Positions 61,583-64,000 of a stretch of 64,000 nucleotides of DNA are shown here, piece by piece. A program made the position numbers and the translations under genes. Under the pieces are notes generated by a model that worked only from the letters and a program-made list of their open reading frames with translations, had not been told where the DNA came from and made no database searches. The stretch lies in contig SUWW01000016.1 of the NCBI GenBank assembly GCA_015061285.1, forward strand, positions 1-64,000. Reading direction: 5' to 3'. Numbering within the stretch: the stretch's first letter is position 1; each line of letters begins with the position of its first letter. The stretch is from Bacteroidales bacterium (GTDB lineage Bacteria; Bacteroidota; Bacteroidia; Bacteroidales; Marinilabiliaceae).

Positions 61583-63594
61583 CAATCGTAGAAATTCCAA
61601 GATATACCAAACTTTATTGTGGCTGGATTGGCAGGGTAGTTTATGGTATTGAAATAGTCACGACTGCCCCAATGGTAGTTTACGTGCTCATATTTCAAAT
61701 ATCCTCTACAGCGCTTCAGTTGAATATTTATGAACGGATCAAAGTATCCATAATCGCCAACTTTGCGTGTCTTTTGCGTATGAAATTGCATGATTCCTGG
61801 CGTGTACGATGGAGCGTAGTATTTCGTGTTATATCTTACGTCGAACCCCAATTGGAATGTTAGCACGCCAAACAACAATCGTTCGTAGAAACTTGTGCTA
61901 TATAGGGCAAACGAAGGTAGCGCAAGTATTTCATCATCCGATGTCGATTGCACTGCCAAGCGAGTGATGTTGTTGAATCCAATTATTTCTGAATGTTTAT
62001 ATAAATATGCTCCAAATACTTGAAGCACACCATCTTTTTGCGTTGGAAGACTTTTCTCGTTGAAGTATATGCGATTGTTGATTGTTGCGCCAAACACACG
62101 AGCTTCCATTTTTATGTTCGGTATGCGTATGCCGCCGCTATAGTCGAGCGATTTGGTGCGATTTAAGCTTTGATTCCATCGATAATTATTGGAGCAATAC
62201 TTTTCTTCGTATAGCTCGGGTGATGTCATTCTCAAGCTTGCATCTGCAAATATTTCGGTCTTAATCTTGCCAAGCGGAAACGCCGAACTGATGTGTCCAT
62301 TCAGTTCGAAGTCGCCTGTGCGATACCCTAAGAGATACAGTTTGGCACCTGCATTCCATCGGATAGCTTCGCCAATGTTTTTGAATATTTGAGCACCTAC
62401 GTATGTAGTAATTCTGTTCTCTTTGTTGCGATTCTTTTTGAGCTCATAGGCTTCTGTCTCTGCGTTGTATACAGTGTCCGATTCGGCTCCCCAGCGATAT
62501 TGACGTATCTCGTTGCATAAATATGCTCTTAATCCAAATTTCAGCAAGCTGTTGAACTCTTCGTTCATTTTCAATTGAAACATATTGCTTACGAGCAGAT
62601 ACTTTTCCGAATCGTATGTCTCGTTAGGGTCGCGTAATATGTATGGAAATAGCTCTTCGAAGTTGTCGAGAGAATAATAGTCGGTGAGGTTGAGTACCTT
62701 GAATTCGTGGTGACTCTTGTCGATATGCAATGTGTGGAATGCCGTTGCCACAGGCACTTCATAATCAACGCTATCCGAACTTTCGCGCTCTACATATCCG
62801 AGGTTCAATCGATGTGCATAGTGCAATTGATATATGCTGCGGTTGTTGTACATATCCATAAATTGCACAGGCAAGTCATCGGCTTTGTCGTAGTCGAACG
62901 AGTCGGGATAGAGTATGTAGTTGTCGTCCAATATGCCACCATTCTCTCGTATCTCGTGACGCGAATATTGCAGAGTGAGATTGTGAGAATAGTAGTCGCC
63001 ATCGTACGAACTCCACAATCTGAATAAAGTGTGGTCGGCTCGTTGTGCTTGGTAGCGTCCTATCGATGTACTTAGTCCGAACTTCATACCTATGTTCCAA
63101 TCGGGAGTAACGTTTTGCGTAAATATTACGTGTACATACTCCTCTGAGCGGCGCTTTGGGTATCCCATCTGATAGGTCAGATTGGTATATGGCGTCTTGG
63201 TGTCGTAGAATATGAAGTCGTTGGGGTATTCTATGAATTCAGCAAGAGAGTTGTAGAATATGTTGCCATCGTTTTTTTTGATGGTAGGGTAGAATGCCGA
63301 TACCGAAGGTGAACCAAGATTGCCCAGAGTAGTGTTGGCTACGTTGCGAAGCCAAATGCGGTTGTTTATCTGGTGCAAATTGGTGAGCGTGTCCACTGCT
63401 ATGGTGTCGGCAAGGGTGTAGTCGTCCACCATACGCCAAACACGTATGTTTGGTTTTATGAAACTCTTTTGGCTTTCTTTATTGCTATTCTTGTTGTTTA
63501 ACCTCGAATTGCCACCATTGGGCTGTTGTGCAAAAGCCGAACTGCATATTACGAGGGTTGCCAGTAATATGTATATAGAAAAAAAGTGTTTCAC
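61582..63594 (-). CDS. Putative porin (Bacteroidetes outer-membrane barrel)
   Basis: A large outer-membrane barrel of 670 residues. The signal is cut near SAFAQ (about 23). The start is a GTG at 63592-63594, chosen because no ATG precedes the signal sequence. A polar Asn/Ser-rich linker (about 25-45) follows, then many amphipathic strands of aromatic-rich repeats, ending GISWNFYD. It lacks POTRA, plug or CarboxypepD domains, so it is not a TonB receptor. The 'putative porin' family fits its length and layout. Substrate unknown. It overlaps the GH25 gene downstream by one base. Confidence 0.75.
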   Translation of the reverse strand: MKHFFSIYILLATLVICSSAFAQQPNGGNSRLNNKNSNKESQKSFIKPNIRVWRMVDDYTLADTIAVDTLTNLHQINNRIWLRNVANTTLGNLGSPSVSAFYPTIKKNDGNIFYNSLAEFIEYPNDFIFYDTKTPYTNLTYQMGYPKRRSEEYVHVIFTQNVTPDWNIGMKFGLSTSIGRYQAQRADHTLFRLWSSYDGDYYSHNLTLQYSRHEIRENGGILDDNYILYPDSFDYDKADDLPVQFMDMYNNRSIYQLHYAHRLNLGYVERESSDSVDYEVPVATAFHTLHIDKSHHEFKVLNLTDYYSLDNFEELFPYILRDPNETYDSEKYLLVSNMFQLKMNEEFNSLLKFGLRAYLCNEIRQYRWGAESDTVYNAETEAYELKKNRNKENRITTYVGAQIFKNIGEAIRWNAGAKLYLLGYRTGDFELNGHISSAFPLGKIKTEIFADASLRMTSPELYEEKYCSNNYRWNQSLNRTKSLDYSGGIRIPNIKMEARVFGATINNRIYFNEKSLPTQKDGVLQVFGAYLYKHSEIIGFNNITRLAVQSTSDDEILALPSFALYSTSFYERLLFGVLTFQLGFDVRYNTKYYAPSYTPGIMQFHTQKTRKVGDYGYFDPFINIQLKRCRGYLKYEHVNYHWGSRDYFNTINYPANPATIKFGISWNFYD

Positions 63595-63603
63595 TGCCTA
63601 CGC

Positions 63604-64000
63604 CTATTGTGTCTTGAGTCGCTTGAGTATCGAGAATGCGCGGTCGACATCTTCATCGGCCACTATAAGAGAAAATTCGTTAGTCGTCGATACAACCTCT
63701 TTCACGTTGATGCCTTCCCAAGCTATAAGTTTCAATATCTGATAATAGAATCCTACTGCTTGTACGTTACCTGCTGGCAATTTTAGTGTTATTGCTGACA
63801 AATTGGCATTGCGAAATGTACACACCTCGTGCGCAAAATGCTTCTCCACAAGCGGGCTAACATCTGAATCGACTACGAGGTTCGATTCAAATACTCCACG
63901 TACCATTGTGTAAAATGCATCTGCATGCGAACTTATGTCGCTTATGAGTTGTATGTGGCATTTCATTATGGTGCTACTATTGCGGAAAGTGTAGTCCGTC
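63604..64000 (-). CDS. ACT-domain protein, C-terminal part (runs off the right edge)
   Basis: The frame remains open to position 64000 and does not start at the Met at 63966: TDYTFRNSSTI and more lie before it without a stop. The last 75 residues form an ACT-type fold (LSAITLKLPAGNVQAVGFYY, WEGINVKEVVST and the end DRAFSILKRL), like the small regulatory proteins annotated as aspartate-kinase-type ACT proteins. The N-terminus lies outside the window. Nine bases separate its stop from the porin start, so it leads the ACT-porin-GH25-plsC unit. Confidence 0.6.
   Translation of the reverse strand, partial: TDYTFRNSSTIMKCHIQLISDISSHADAFYTMVRGVFESNLVVDSDVSPLVEKHFAHEVCTFRNANLSAITLKLPAGNVQAVGFYYQILKLIAWEGINVKEVVSTTNEFSLIVADEDVDRAFSILKRLKTQ

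Overview
This 64 kb window looks like chromosomal DNA of a member of the Bacteroidetes, most likely order Bacteroidales. The evidence is the set of lineage-typical families (lipoproteins of the DUF4249, DUF4369 and DUF4221 types, a DUF4294 protein, a CarboxypepD_reg-type TonB-dependent receptor, a Bacteroidetes 'putative porin') and repeated -7 boxes of the form TAnnTTTG (often TATCTTTG), the promoter signature of this phylum. Most of the window is densely packed core or housekeeping sequence. No prophage, CRISPR array, rRNA operon or integrative element was seen. The one clear accessory island is a McrBC-type restriction locus.

Layout. 1-380: the end of an unrecognised gene and a decayed remnant of a small membrane protein. 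0.5-6.1 kb (minus): HtrA protease, a coupled trio (POTRA-less Omp85-like barrel, DUF4294 protein, endonuclease IV), MenB and an exported ABM-domain protein. 6.3-8.9 kb: prolyl-tRNA synthetase facing an acyltransferase-3. 9.0-21.4 kb (plus): AddA/RecB-like helicase-nuclease, Dus, a Cys-cluster protein, IspE, a tandem pair of TPR/SpoIIE-type proteins (the first looks like a dead phosphatase, the second intact), an orphan 106-residue protein, the EngB GTPase and a GHL10-type hydrolase. 21.4-24.1 kb: small lipoproteins around a tRNA-Pro(CGG). 24.2-33 kb (minus): transketolase with RpiB; a fatty-acyl oxidation unit etfB-etfA-(TonB_C protein)-acyl-CoA dehydrogenase; a stand-alone AICAR transformylase. 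33.1-39.2 kb: a Kelch-type lipoprotein, a DUF4249 lipoprotein divergent from a TonB-dependent receptor, a RhaM-like mutarotase and a histidine phosphatase.

39.4-43.7 kb (plus): McrB - REP-associated tyrosine transposase (RAYT) - McrC, packed as one transcription unit. The RAYT carries an internal 21-bp tandem repeat and a REP-like hairpin. 43.8-46.3 kb: a GH95 fucosidase-like lipoprotein. 46.3-52.2 kb (minus): U32 peptidase family protein, TatA, TatC, DUF2520 protein, KdsC-like phosphatase, UbiA prenyltransferase and nitroreductase, closely spaced. 52.25-52.44 kb holds a 180-nt rod-like structured RNA that I read as a candidate 6S RNA. 52.6-64 kb (minus): UvrD/PcrA helicase, a NatA/NatB-type ABC exporter, a glucosaminidase-LysM protein, release factor 3, a PlsC acyltransferase, a GH25 lysozyme, a putative porin and the C-terminal part of an ACT-domain protein that runs off the right edge.

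The observations I would follow first are the phosphatase/pseudophosphatase pair, the RAYT lodged between McrB and McrC, and the candidate 6S RNA. Everything here was read by eye from sequence and translations. Family calls are recognition of motifs, not search results.
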